DNA from: Bos javanicus
Taxonomy: Eukaryota > Chordata > Mammalia > Artiodactyla > Bovidae
Length of the DNA stretch: 64,000 bases
Reading direction: 5' to 3'
Assembly (NCBI RefSeq): GCF_032452875.1
Contig: NC_083868.1
Coordinates: forward strand, 97,618,537 to 97,682,536
Positions 21,433-33,488 of this stretch are shown here, piece after piece. Every line of letters begins with the position of its first letter. Within the stretch, counting starts at the first letter, position 1. The translations under genes and the position numbers were made by a program. The notes beneath the pieces are model-generated. The model made no database searches and was not told the DNA's origin. It was given only the letters and a program-made list of their open reading frames with translations.

Positions 21433-22526
21433 ACATATAAGTTAAATTTTTAAATGAAGAAAGATGATTAAAAAGGGATGATATTTATATTTATTTTTCA
21501 CATTAGTGTCTAAAATGATGAGCCAAATAGAAATCTATAAAACAATGATTTGCTTTTAACTTTTAATCAGAAATAAGAATAATTGCACATAGCACTTTTT
21601 GTGATTTTAGGGAAGAAAGTTTTGTTTGTTATATTTTCTATTCTTAGTTTTCAAATGACTTATGAATACCAAATCCTATTTTCATAAGGTCACTTTTTTT
21701 TCTGTTTTAAATTTATGCCCTGTCAAAACCTTAAGGCTGAAAACTTTGAGCTTAACCATTTTATTTTTTCTCAACAGTAGATGGCAATATCTGTTCATCT
21801 GTAGCAAAAACCTCAATCATAGTAATGACTATAGACTTAGCGTTTATATTTTTCTCTCACCCTGTAGAATGAAATCAGTCTATTTAAAATGGTAAAACTG
21901 AACACAGAAACAGTTTGCATGCCAGTATAATCTTACTTTAAAAATTTTGGTTGAAGGGGTACAGAAGTATATGAGTAGATGAAACTATGCCTTTTTTCAC
22001 TCCAGGGTAGAGAGGCTGGCAGCACCAAGAAAAGGCTGCTAGACGCAGTGAATCTGAGGCAAGAATGAGAGAGGTTAAGCTAACAGTTTTTAGCTAGTTC
22101 TGTTAAAATTTATGCTCAGATCCTGTTACATACCCACAAAGGTTTTTTGCTTATTTTTTTAAAAAAAATTTCAAAGTGTGGTTTTGCCCAGAAATTTTTA
22201 AACTTATACTTTTTTGGGGGTGGGGATTAAGTAAGAAATAAAGGAAGAAAACAATTCCAGTTTTGTACCCAAAGCCCACATTTACACTTTCCTTCTCCAG
22301 AAAGAAAAGGAGTAGGGGGTTGAGACTAGGATTTGGGAGAGGCTTCCTTCAGATCCAACCCTGCTCTGATCCCCTCAACTGGAACATTTCTTATAAAGTA
22401 GGTTTCTAATGTTTATTTGAAGAAATGGCCTTGTAGCTTCAAAAATTTCAAAAATTCCAACTGATGGCCTAACAGAATTGTGCTTTACAGGTTCCACAGC
22501 ACTACTTCTGAGATAAATCAATAGAT
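21433..22526. other. Unassigned AT-rich sequence
   Basis: Over 1 kb without a recognised repeat, apart from homopolymer patches near 22145-22215. The 77-codon frame at 21662-21895 is not recognisable. Confidence 0.4.
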
Positions 22527-22537
22527 AAGCTTTCTTA

Positions 22538-22704
22538 CAATTTTTTTTAAAATTTCATTTATTTAACTGTGCTGAATCTTAGTTGCAGCATGTGAACTTC
22601 TATCTGAGGCATGTGGGATCTTAGTTCTCTAACTAGGTATCAAACCTGGGCCTCATACCTTGGGAGCTTGGAACCTTAACCACTGGACCACCAGGGAAGT
22701 CCTC
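22538..22704 (-). mobile_element. CHR-type SINE with target duplication
   Basis: Antisense copy with 'ctgaatcttagttgcagc', 'ggatcttagttctctaac' and head 'ccaccagggaagtcctc'. Perfect duplications 'aagctttctta' at 22527-22537 and 22705-22715. Confidence 0.92.
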
Positions 22705-22950
22705 AAGCTTTCTTAAAGATAGGGATAATGTGCAGTTGTATCCTCCCAAGCATCTAGCATCATCTGTGCCTTGGAAGTGCTAATGTATAGTGTTGTGCAC
22801 CATGATGACAGAAACATACTGATATACTCTCCAGCTTTTACTTTAGGAATTCCCAGGATGCATATTATCATCATTAAAATTTATATTTAATAATTACCAT
22901 TTGGTACTAATTTGATTGCTTATGAGCTATATCTTTTTGTTTTTGTTTTT

Positions 22951-23305
22951 GACTGGTGATGGAAGTAAAGTTCGATGCTGTAAAGAGCAATATTGTATAG
23001 AAACCTGGAATGTTAGGTCCATGAATCAAGGCAAATTGGAAGCGATCAAACAGGAGATGGCAAGAGTGAACATCAACATTTTAGGAATCAGTGAACTAAA
23101 ATGGACTGGAATGGGTGAATTTAACTCAGATGACCATTATATCTACCACTGTAGGCAAGAATCTCCAAGAAATGGAGTAGCCATCATAGTCAGCAGAAGA
23201 GTTCAAAATGCAGTACTTGGATGCAATCTCAAAAATGACAGAATGTTCTTTGTTCATTTCCAAGGCAAACCATTCAATATCACAGTAATCCAAGTCTATG
23301 CCTGA
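22951..23305 (+). pseudogene. BovB ORF2 endonuclease-domain remnant
   Basis: An open stretch of about 118 codons covers the start of the APE-like endonuclease that nicks target DNA for target-primed reverse transcription. It contains ETWNVRSMNQGKLEAIKQEM and, about 20 residues later, NILGISELKWTG. A TGA at 23303-23305 ends it after ITVIQVYA, and downstream endonuclease sequence continues in other frames to about 23540. It has no separate promoter and is not expected to be functional. Confidence 0.85.
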
Positions 23306-23752
23306 CCAGTAATGCTGAAGAAGCTGAAGTTGAGCGGTTCTATGAAGACTGACAAGACCTTCCAGAACTAACTCCCAAAAAAGATATCCTTTTCATTATA
23401 GGGGACTGGAATGCAGAAGTAGGAAGTCAAGAAATACCTGGAGTAGCAGGCAAATTTGGCCTTGGAATTCAAAATGAAGCAGGTCAAAGGCTAACAGAGT
23501 TTTGCCAAGAGAACACACTGGTCATAACAAACACCCTCTTCTAACAACACAAGAGAAGACTCTACACATAGACATCACCAGATGGCCAATACCAAAATCA
23601 GATTGATTATATTCTTTGTGGCCAAAGATGGAGAAGCTCTATACATTCAGCAAAAACAAGACTGGGAGCTGACTGTGGCTCAGATCATCAACTCCTTATT
23701 GCCAAATTCAGACTTAAATTGAAGAAAGTAGGGAAAACCACTAGACCATTCA

Positions 23753-25115
23753 GTTCAGTTCAGTCGCTCAGTTGTGTTCGACTCTTTGCAACCCCATGAA
23801 TAGCAGCATGCCAGGCCTCCCTGTCCATCACCAACTCCCGGAGTCTACCCAAACCCACATCCATCGAGTTGGTGATGCCATCCAGCCATCTCATCCTCTG
23901 TTGTCCCCTTCTCCTCCTGCCCCCAATCCCTCCTGGCATCAGAGTCTTTTCCAATGAGTCAACTCTTTGCATGAGGTGGCCAAAGTATTGGAGTTTCAGC
24001 TTCAACATCAGTCCTTCCAATGAACACCCAGGACAGATCTCCTTTAGGCTGGACTGGTTGGATCTTCTTGCAGTCCAAGGGACTCTCAAGAGTCTTCTCC
24101 AACACCATAGTTCAAAAGCATCAATTCTTCGGCGCTCAGCTTTCTTCACTGTCCAACTCGCACATCCATACGTGGCTACTGGAAAAACCATAGTCTTGAC
24201 TAGACAGACCTTTGTTGGCAAAGTAATGTGTCTGCTTTTAAATATGCTATCATATTTATATATCAAAGTTGGTCATAACTTTCCTTCCAAGGAGTAAGCG
24301 TCTTTTAATTTCATGGCTGCAGTCACCATCTGCAGTGATTTTGAAGCCCCCCAAAATAAAGTCTGACACTGTTTCCCCATCTATTTCCCATGAAGTGATG
24401 GGACCAGATGCCATGATCTTCGTTTTCTGAATGTTGAGCTTTAAGCCAACTTTTTCACTCTCCTCTTTCACTTTCACCAAGAGGTTTTTAAGTTCTTCTT
24501 CACTTTCTGCCATAAAGGTGGTGTCATCTGCATTATAAGGTTATTGATATTTCTCCCAGCAATCTTGATTCCAGCTTATGCTTCTTTCAGCCCAGTGTTT
24601 CTCATGATGTACTCTACATATAAGTTAAATAAGCAGGGTGACAATATACAGCCTTGATGTATTCCTTTTCGTATTTGGGACCAGTCTGTTGTTCCGTGTA
24701 CAGTTCTAACTGTTGCTTACTGACCTGCATACAGGTTTCTCGAGAGATAGGTCAGATGGTCTGGTATTCCCATCTCTTTCAGAATTTTCCACAGTTTATT
24801 GTGATCCACACAGTCAAAGGCTTCGGCATAGTCAATAAAGCAGAAATAGATGTTTTCTGGAACTCTCTTGCTTTTTCTACCATCCAGGGGATGTTGGCAA
24901 TTTGATTTCTGGTTCCTCTGCCTTTTCTACACATGGACATCACCAGATGGTCAACACCAAAATCATATTGATTACATTCTTTGCAGCCAAAGATGAAGAA
25001 GTTCTATACAGACAGCAAACAAGACCGGGAGCTGACTGTGGCTCAGATCATGAATTCCTTATTGCCAAATTCAGACTTAAATTGAAGAAAGTAGGGAAAA
25101 CCACTAGACCATTCA
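23753..25115 (-). mobile_element. BovB LINE (copy B), antisense with 5' inversion, inside copy A
   Basis: 23753 to about 24928 is antisense BovB from its 3' end up to the reverse transcriptase 'RKGRGTRDQI' region. At 24926-24929 (shared 'tcta') orientation flips, and 24926-25115 reads sense BovB from the end of the endonuclease region. That sense segment matches 23561-23752 of copy A. The 59 bp next to the insertion point are identical in both copies, while the distal ~130 bp differ at about 14 sites plus a 2-bp indel. Confidence 0.85.
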
Positions 25116-26876
25116 GGTATGACCTAAATCAAATCCCTTATGATTATACAGTGGAAGTGAGAAATAGATTTAAGGGACTAGATCTGATAGACAGAGTGCC
25201 TGATGAACTATGGAATGAGGTTCGTGACATTGTACAGGAGACAGGGATCAAGACCATCCCCATGGAAAAGAAATGCAAAAAAGCAAAATGGCTGTCTGAG
25301 GAGGCCTTATAAATAGCTGTGAAAAGAAGAGAAGTGAAAAGCAAAGGAGAAAAGGAAATATATAAGCATCTGAAGGCAGAGTTCCAAAGAATAGCAAGGA
25401 GAGATAAGAAAGCCTGCCTCAGCGATCAATGCAAAGAAATAGAGGAAAGCAACAGAATTGGTAAGACTAGAGATCTCTTCAAGAAAATTAGAGATACCAA
25501 GGGAACATTTCATGCAAAGATGGGCACAATAAAGGACAGAAATGGTATGGACCTAGCAGAAGCAGACGATATTAAGAAGAGGTGGCAAGAATACACAGAA
25601 GAACTATAGAAAAATTATCTTCATGACCCAGATAACCACGATGGTGTGCTCACTCACCTAGAGCCAGGCATCCTGGAATGTGAAGTCAAGTGGGCCTATG
25701 AAGCATCACTGTGAACAAAGCTAGTGGAGGCGATGGAATTCCAGTTGAGCTATTTCAAATCCTAAAGATGATGCTGTGAAAGTGCTTCACTCAATATGTC
25801 AACAGATTTGGAAAGCTCAGCAGTGGCCACAGGACTGGAAAACGTCAGTTTTCATTCCAATCCCAGAGAAAGGCAATGCCAAAGAATGCTCCAACTACTG
25901 CACAATTGCACTCATCTCACACGCTAGCAAAGTCATGCTCAAAATTCTCCAAGCCAGGCTTCAACAGAACGTGAGCCGTGAATTTCCAGATGTTCAAGCT
26001 GGATTTAGAAAAGGCAGAGGAACCAGAGATCAAATTGCCAACATCTGTTGGACCATAGAAAAAGCAAGAGAGTTCCAGAAAACCATCTACTTCTGCTTTA
26101 TTGACTACGCCAAAGCTGTTGACTATGTGGATCACAAAAACTGTGGTAAATTCTTCAAGAGAAGGGAATACCAGACCACCTGACCTGCTTCCTGAGAAAT
26201 CTGTATGCTGGTCAAGAAGCATCAGTTAGAATTGGACATGGAACAACAGACTGGTTCCAAATCAGGAAAGAAGTATGTCAGAGCTGTATATTTTCTCCCT
26301 GCTTATTTAACTTGTATGCAGAGTACATCATGTGAAATGCTGGGCTGGAGGAAGCACAAGCTGGAATAAAGATTGCTGGAAGAAATATCAATAATCTCAG
26401 ATATGCAGATGATACCACCCTTATGGCAGAAGGTGAAGAACTAAAGAGCCTCTTGATGAAAGTGAAAGAGAAGAGTGAAAAAGTTGGCTTAAAACTCAAC
26501 ATTCAGAAGACTAAGATCGTGGCATCTGGTCCCATCACTTCATGGCAAATAGATGAGGAAACAGTGGAAACAGTGGAAACAGTGAGAGACCTTATTTTCT
26601 TGGACTCCAAAATTATTGCAGATGGTGACTGCAGCTATGAAATTAAAAGACACTTGCTCCTTGGAAGCAAAGCTATGATCAACCTAGACAGCATATTAAA
26701 AAGCAGAGACATTACTTTGCCAACAAAGTTCTGTCTAGCCAAAGCTATGGTTTTTCCAGTAGTCACATATGGATGTGAGAGTTGGACTATAAAGAAAGCT
26801 GAGCGCTGAAGAACTGATGCTTTTGAACTATGGTGTTGGAGAAGACTCTTGAAAGTCTCTTGGACTGCAAAGAGAT

Positions 26877-27676
26877 TGAAAGGTTGTTGCTGAGCTACAA
26901 AAGACACCGGCATTCCTGGCTTTTGTAGGAGAAGAATTAAATCCGGAGCCAGTGACAAGGCTTGATCACTCAGAGCTTTTGTGTAATAAAGTTTTATTAA
27001 AGTATAAAAGAGATAGAGAAAGCTTCTGATAAAGACGTCAGAAGGGGGCAGAACGAGTGCCCCCCTGTTAGTTTTTAGCCGGACGTTATATGTTACTACC
27101 AAGCTATTAATTATAGAAAGGAGATGTCTCAAAACTCAGAGGGGCAACAGGCCCCTCAGCCACAATGTGCATTTTGAGATAACATTGGCACCAGGTGAGT
27201 CATCCCAGGTCATAACATGATTGACGTGAATCTTGAATTTCTTCAAGATTTACTTGGCAGGTTTCCAAGTAAATATATAGTTTCGTTAACACAGATTAGG
27301 AGAACAATGTGTGAGTAAAATATGCAGATTTGTCAAGTGGGTTCTGAGTCTTAGGTGGAACTGACTTGAAGAAAGACAGAGTCTAGGGTAAATTCATACT
27401 TCATTAACGTAGCTTAAGACAAACACTTCCATAAGAAAAAAGCATTGGTTAGCTCAAGGTTTGAGAAAAGTTAAGTTCATGTGGAACCCGGTGTCCTTAT
27501 AGCAACACAGAATTTTAAGAGAAATCTCTTTTTAAATTTCTATAGAGAAGGGGAAAAAAAATCTAACACTTGTTTGTTTCCTCCTGCCACTTAAGAGAGA
27601 GAAAAAAAATGTCTGCCACTTGCAGCCTATTTCCTCCCTTTGAAGACCCCTGGCCTTCCTGCCTGTTACCCTCTCA
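26877..27676 (-). mobile_element. Solo LTR (800 bp) inserted in BovB copy A
   Basis: Plus-strand termini are TGAAAG...CTCTCA, flanked by perfect 4-bp duplications 'agat' (26873-26876, 27677-27680); four bases are typical of gammaretrovirus-like integrases. On the minus strand a TATA-like 'tttatactttaataaaac' and 'aataaaactttattacac' precede a U5-like 'ctggctccggatttaattc'. No internal viral sequence remains, so recombination between two LTRs has removed it. BovB resumes exactly at 27681. Confidence 0.87.
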
Positions 27677-27994
27677 AGATCCAACTAGTCAGTCCTAAAG
27701 GAAATCAGTCCTGAATGTTCTTTGGAAGGACTGATGCTGAAGCTGAAACTCCAATACTTAAGCCACCTGATGCGAAGAGCTGACTCACTGGAAAAGACCC
27801 TGATGCTGGGAAAGACTGAATGTGGGAGGAGAAGGGGATGACAGAGGATGAGATGGTTGGATGGTATTACCAACTCAATGGACGTGAGTTTGAGTAAGCT
27901 CTGGGAGTTGGTGATGGACAGGGGAGCCTGGTGTGCTGCAGTCTGTGGGGTCACAAAGAGTCGGACACGACTGAGTGACTGAACTGAATTGAAC

Positions 27995-28106
27995 TTGCCT
28001 CACCACACATGGCATGCAGGATCTTAATTTCCAGGTCAGGGGTTGAATATGAGCCCCCTGCAATGGAAGCTCAGAGTCCTAACTACTAGATTTCTAGGAA
28101 AGTCCC
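27995..28106 (-). mobile_element. CHR-type SINE abutting BovB copy A
   Basis: Antisense: 'cacacatggcatgcagg', 'aatttccaggtcaggg', 'ccctgcaatggaagc', head 'tttctaggaaagtccc'. Its tail side ends exactly where BovB ends. The T-rich stretch at 22932-22950, before BovB, could be the displaced SINE tail. Confidence 0.8.
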
Positions 28107-28307
28107 TGTAACTTTCCTTTTTGTATTTTAAAATAAGTTGTCCTTTTGTCAAACTAGTGCCATTGAGAATTTGCACCTTGGAGGACTGTGCATGGGAAGA
28201 TAGCTGTTTTCAGACAGGACTGCTGGGAAGCGTGACAAGAGTCTACTACTGCACCACCAAGCATCAAGCCATATATGACATCAAAGAAAAAGACAAAATG
28301 GGTCACG

Positions 28308-28489
28308 CATGCATGCTCACTCGCTCAGTCGTGTCCGACTCTGCGACCCCATGGACTGCAGCCCCCCAGGCTCCTCTGTCCACGGGATTCTCCAGGCAAG
28401 AATACTGGAGTGGGTTGCCATTTCCTACTCCAGGGGATCTTCCCAACTCAGGAATTGAAGCTGCATCTCTTGAGTCTTCTGCATTGGTA
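28308..28489 (-). mobile_element. Bov-tA SINE, head truncated
   Basis: Antisense Bov-A body ('gctcagtcgtgtccgactc' to 'ccatttcctactccagggg') and a partial tRNA-like head that stops at 'tctgcattggtat'. Confidence 0.87.
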
Positions 28490-28669
28490 TACCTTGTGTC
28501 AAATAGGTCTAGCTTCCATGACATCATACTGACCCAGACTTCAAATGTTTCTATGGCCCACATTAATATTGGGCCAATTTTCATAACAGAGGAAATGACT
28601 GTTTCCTTGTTTTGTGATTGACAATCAGCCTCTCAGAATCAATATCTGATTATAGTCTTTTTGGATTCT

Positions 28670-28787
28670 TTTTAAAAAATGTTTCACTTGTACCTATGGC
28701 TGATTCTTATTGATGTTTGATAGAAAACAACAAACTTCTGTAAAGCAATTATCCTTCAGTTAATAAACAAATAAAGTAGAAAAAAAT
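28670..28787 (+). mobile_element. L1 3' terminal fragment, sense
   Basis: 'cacttgtacctatggctg' and 'ttctgtaaagcaattatcc' followed by 'aataaacaaataaag' and an A-run: the last ~100 bp of a ruminant L1. Confidence 0.75.
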
Positions 28788-31242
28788 GGCTCACTTGAAG
28801 TAGCTAGATTTTGGAAATAAGTGTATTGAGGCGCCAAGGAGAAATAAGATATAATCTCAGTATTTCTAGGTCAGTCTGTGTTGGTGACTATTGATTTCAG
28901 AAGAAAATTCCTTAGGATTCTGGAGATTTACATTGATACTTGAATTCCTATTAAAGAATATGTCCCATGGTTGTCTGTCTCTCTTATTATTTAAGAAGGT
29001 TATGGCATGTGTGGTTAACTGAATGCAGTTACTGCATAAATAAAGTGACCACATTCCATGGAGTTTTGATGGGTTTATGGTCAAGTGAAGGAAATTGTCT
29101 TGGCTATTTCTTGGTGGATCTTTTTCATAGAAGATGCTGTGCTTTATTTCCTGTGAAGTGATGGATTTCACAGCAGAAACTTACCTGCTTTTAGGATCAC
29201 TGGACATCTGGCCAATTTTTTTATTTATGAGAAGTCTTCCTCGAGGCAAAAAACTACATTTCATCTTTTCTTTTATCATATTAACATGCTTGTAAACTAA
29301 TGTTTATGGGATCTACTGCATGTAGCTGAACACAATCTGCAGTGTATATCTATATATTTTTCATCACAAGAAGCAGCTTGAATTTCTTTATAACACATGA
29401 GACTCTCATCTATCCTATTTCACAACAGCCTTTTGCTGTTCACCTGGTTTTATGGTCCTTACTATGTACAAAGAAAAGTGTGGACCTAAGTATAGGCCTT
29501 ATGATTGTAAGCTCCCCACATCAGAATACATTAAAGGTTCGATTTAATATTACCCACTTGTAGGCAGCTTTGAACAAACTAAGAGTGATGATTATGAGTG
29601 TGAACTGGTAAAGCCTGTTAATTTCACTTTCTTTCCATTCACTCTTATCTCAAATTCTCCAAGGTGGGACTTTTATCTGCATGTTTCCAAGAAGGTGTTC
29701 AATTAATAACAGAAAAGAATTAAGACTGATACAATCATTTCATGGCTTAAATTATCTCTTTTAAACAGAGAGCAGGGGGAAAAATAGTACAATTTTCATG
29801 TTTGCTTGTTTGACCCAGTTTTTTTCCCATTGTATTTGCCATGTAACAGATTTAGTAGTTTCTTCTCAGTAATTTATCACAGTCATTTGATTTTTGGTCA
29901 CTTACCACATGGCATATACCAAATTTAACTCTAAGTGAATAATATTTGAAATGTTAATTTGTAATCTGCACAAGTCTTACTCAAACCACAGGCACCCTGT
30001 CTATTTAGAGCAACTATCTCCTGCCAAGGTGTCCACATGTTATGTCCCTTACATATCCCTCCCGTGTTTTCTCCTCTAATCTTAAATTGTGTTACCCTCC
30101 TCCTGTTAGCCCTGGGTTCTAGGCCCTCTGTGTCCTGTGTTTAGCTATACCCCAGCAGTTAAAGAGTTGGAAAGAAAAAGAGCTAGTGCAACTGACACGC
30201 AGCCAGATCACTCCATCATTTGAGACTTAATTAAATGGACCCAACCTCTAACCCCATACGTGGAGGGAATGCAGGGATCTCTTAGCCCCACCCCATCCCT
30301 GCTGTGTCTGAGGATTCTTACAGGCTATGCTCCAGACAGAGGCCCTTGGATTTTTGCCTTTCTGCTTCTGGAAACTTTCTCCACTGTACATTTATCCTTC
30401 TCTCTGTGTTTTCTGCCTGCTTTTGTAAATGTAATCTTCCTGGACATCACTTAAATCTTCTGCTTAAAGTCCTGACAACTCAAGTTTGTGCATAAGATGT
30501 TATGAAGGGCTTGGGGCCATGAAGGCATGCAAATCACTTACAAGTGGACTTCAGATGTTCCTGTTCTCAAAAACCATTGGCTATGTGGCCTCTGGGCAGC
30601 TACAGTCTTCCAGACTAGGAGGATGCAAAGTTCCCTTTCTCCCTACTTCTAAGTGGCTTTTTTTCCTGTGACCAGTGCCTGCTCCCGAAGTCCACAAATC
30701 CCTGTCTGCTCTTATGCAGGACAGACTTGCTCCTTGGTCTTTTCCTGCCTCATTAACGCTGTGCCCCAAGGATTCTTTTCACAGCCGAAATGGCTGTCTT
30801 CACCAAATAGTCTGTTCTCTAAGATGACTTCTGATACTAGCAGTAAAAGCAGTGTTTGTTTAATGTGCTATGCTGAATGTGAATGGTTAATGGATAATCC
30901 CCTTCTGGAGACATTTGCACGTTCACAGGGGATTAGCTTGAGGAACTGGCTGACTTAGACTACATAAGAGTAGAGGTAAGAGTCTCACCTCTCTCCCTTT
31001 GGTGAGAGGTGTCTGATTAGGAGAAACTTTTTAAACCCCACAAATTGTATTATAGAATTTCTCCAATATTCTACCTGTCTCGTGGTCTCCTTATTTTTCT
31101 CTCTGCAAGCATAGAAAGGAATGCGGAGACATTTAAAGAACAGAGAGTTCATAATTAGAGTTTAAGTTGATGTCTATGCTACCTATTTATATGCATTATT
31201 TTATTTAATAAAAACTCACACAAATAAGGAACTTGTGTGATA
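28788..31242. other. Unassigned 2.4-kb AT-rich sequence
   Basis: The longest stretch without a recognised repeat. Frames up to about 100 codons exist on both strands (28866-29171 minus, 30653-30958 plus) but none shows a known domain or convincing codon pattern. It may hold old repeats too diverged to see by eye. Confidence 0.4.
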
Positions 31243-31248
31243 GGAAAT

Positions 31249-31812
31249 TGTTGTTGTTCACTGGCTCAGTCGTATCCAACTCTGCAGCCCCATGGACTGC
31301 AGCATGCCAGGCTTCCCTGTCCTTCATTATCTCCTTGAGCTTGCTCAAACTCATGTCCATTGAGTCAGTGATGCAGTCCAACCATTCCTCTGTTGTCCCC
31401 TTCTCCTCCTGCCTTCAATCTTTCCCAGCATGAGGGCTTTTCCCAATCAGTTGGCTCTTCACATCAGGTGGCCAAAGTATTGGAGCTTCAGCCTTAGCAT
31501 CAGTCCCTCCAAAGAATATTCAGGACTGATTTCCTTCAGGATTGACGGGTTTGATCTCCTTACAGTCCAAGGGACTCTCAAGAGTCTTCTCCAACACCAT
31601 AGTTCAAAACCATCAGTTCTTCAGTGCTCAGCCTTCTTTATGGTCTAACTCTCACAACCATACATGACTACTGGAAAAACCATAGCTTTGACTAGATGGA
31701 CCTTTGTTGGCAATGTCTCTGTTTTTTAATACGCTGTAGATTTGTCATAGCTCTTCTTCCAAGGAGCAAGTATCTTAATTTCATGGCTGCAGTCACCATC
31801 TGCAGCGATTTT
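31249..31812 (-). mobile_element. BovB LINE 3' fragment
   Basis: Antisense 3' end and ORF2 C-terminal sequence up to 'tgcagcgattttgga'. Flanked by 'ggaaat' at 31243-31248 and 31813-31818. A GTT-repeat lies at the 3' tail side. More diverged than the other BovB copies here. Confidence 0.88.
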
Positions 31813-31818
31813 GGAAAT

Positions 31819-31925
31819 AGTCCCCTTTGAAGTAACTCACCCAAGGCCACAGAGGCAGTGGACAATCTAGATGGGTCTTACTTCAAAATCCGGTGCCTTT
31901 CACCATTAGGCACCACGGAACTTTT
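31819..31925 (-). mobile_element. MIR SINE fragment
   Basis: 'gaagtaactcacccaaggcc', 'cacagaggcagtggac' and 'ttcaccattaggcacc' match the antisense MIR core and 5' region. Confidence 0.65.
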
Positions 31926-32496
31926 CTCCACACACAAGGTCAATACATTTCTTCAAGGGCAGAAGTCCGTTGACTTCAACGTGCTAATTTCCCCCTCTTG
32001 TCGGTAAAGACAGCATTATTTAAACACACACTATTTCTTTATACCTGAACAAGAATCAGTTTGTTGTGGGATATGTTGGCCTTGTGACAAGTTTAAATCA
32101 ACGATAAGGGATTGAGGTAATGCAATATTGTCTAAAAATTAACCTCTCTTTCTTTATAAAAATATGTTGTATATATACATATAATATTAAATCTATTTTC
32201 CTCTATCTTCCTGTACCTGTCTCAGTATAAAGAGGGCTTGGTATATTAAAAATATCTGGAAATATTTTGTTTGCCAAATTACAGTAATGTGATAAACTTT
32301 GTTAAAATTAAATATGAGAAAACAATGACCATTTATAAATGAAATATGATGCTCTGTAATATGGTTCTCCTAAAAAATAAGGATTGTCATAAATATATTT
32401 ACAAAATCATTTCCTGGTATAAAAAGGCTCATTTCCAAATAATTCATAGGAGAAAAAATAGTCCAATTAAATTTTAGTTTAAATTTTCTTGGTAGG
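31926..32496. other. Unassigned AT-rich sequence
   Basis: No gene or repeat recognised; very AT-rich from 32140 to 32480. Confidence 0.4.
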
Positions 32497-32712
32497 TTAT
32501 GCAGGTGGCACTAATGGTAAAGAGCCCACCTGCCAACGCAGGAGACATAAGAGACGCCGGTTTGATCCCTGGGTCGCGATGATTCCCTGGAGGAGGGCAT
32601 AGCAACTCACTCCAGCATTCTTGCCTGGAGAATTCCATGGACAGGGAATGCTGGCGGGCTATAGTCCATGGGGTCACAGTCAGACATGACTGAGCTACTG
32701 AGCATGCATACA
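32497..32712 (+). mobile_element. Bov-tA SINE
   Basis: 'caggtggcactaatggtaa' head, 'ccggtttgatccctgggtc', then the Bov-A body ending near 'gacatgactgagctactgag'. Near-complete. Confidence 0.9.
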
Positions 32713-33373
32713 TAAATATGTGTATATTTAAACACTCTCTTGTACTTTGCTTTCTTTGCTTAATAATATGTCATGGAACTTTCCCCATGTCAGTTTATAA
32801 AGAATTTTTCCCTTTTTTTTCAGTTGAATAATATTCAGTTGTATAGCTGTACCATATGTCATTTACTCAGTCCCCAATCAAAGGTTATTTGGCTGTTTTC
32901 AATCTTTTGTCCTTTTAAACAGTGTTTTAGCTATTAACTTTGTGTTGTTTTGCATGTATGTGAGTATATCTGTAGGAAGTGGAAGTGTTGGATCAGAGAA
33001 TATATGCATTTACAATTTTAATAGACATATAATTGCACTCCATAGAAATGTAACTAATTTATAATATGCAAGGAATGTCATAATATTCAGCTCACATACA
33101 AGTGTTCCTATTTCTCTACAGGCACACTGAAAGGGCGCTATCAAACTTTGGTTTTTGCCAATTTGATAAGTGAAAAATGGTATCTTAGATGTGTATTTTA
33201 CCTTTTCCTACTATGAATAAGCTAAGCTTCTTTTCATATATTTAAGACCAATATGTATTTCTTCCTCTGTGACCTGTCACATATTTTGTCTGTATTTTCC
33301 TATGGAGTTAGTTTTCTTACCAATACTATTCAGGAAATTTATCTATCATACATATTGCAAATATTTTCCTTAG
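32713..33373 (-). mobile_element. Old L1 (L1M-type) 3' fragment
   Basis: Antisense: 'ggaactttccccatgtcag', 'ttgaataatattcagttg', 'tggctgttttcaatctttt' and, distally, 'cctctgtgacctgtcac'. Diverged L1 3'UTR-type sequence. Confidence 0.65.
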
Positions 33374-33386
33374 CTCAACTCCTTGG

Positions 33387-33475
33387 CATTCCCTTCTCCA
33401 AGGGATCTTCCCAACCCAGGGATTGAACCCCACATTGCAGGCAGATTCTTAACCATCTGAGCTACCAGGGAAGCC
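33387..33475 (-). mobile_element. Bov-tA tRNA-head only, with target duplication
   Basis: Only the tRNA-like head and the first bases of the body ('cattcccttctccaaggg' to 'accagggaagcc') are present; the Bov-A 3' part is absent. Perfect 13-bp duplications 'ctcaactccttgg' flank it at 33374-33386 and 33476-33488, so the short form is what integrated. Confidence 0.85.
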
Positions 33476-33488
33476 CTCAACTCCTTGG

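Larger units (their letters stand above)
22951..27994 (+). mobile_element. BovB LINE (copy A), near full length, twice interrupted
   Basis: Sense BovB in three parts: 22951-23752, 25116-26876 and 27681-27994, about 2.9 kb in total. The first part encodes the N-terminus of ORF2, an AP-type endonuclease, with WNVRSMNQGK and LGISELKWTGMGEF (the conserved N and E). The second carries reverse transcriptase motifs (PEKGNAKECSNY, QAGFRKGRGTRDQI, FCFIDYAKAV, YADDT). The third is the C-terminus and 3' end. Stops at 23303 and 25310 and other lesions kill the frame. Copy B and a solo LTR interrupt it. The 5'UTR is missing. Confidence 0.93.

Noticed and set aside
23760..24266. 168-codon minus-strand frame as a host gene
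   Set aside because: It is the C-terminal part of BovB ORF2 in copy B.
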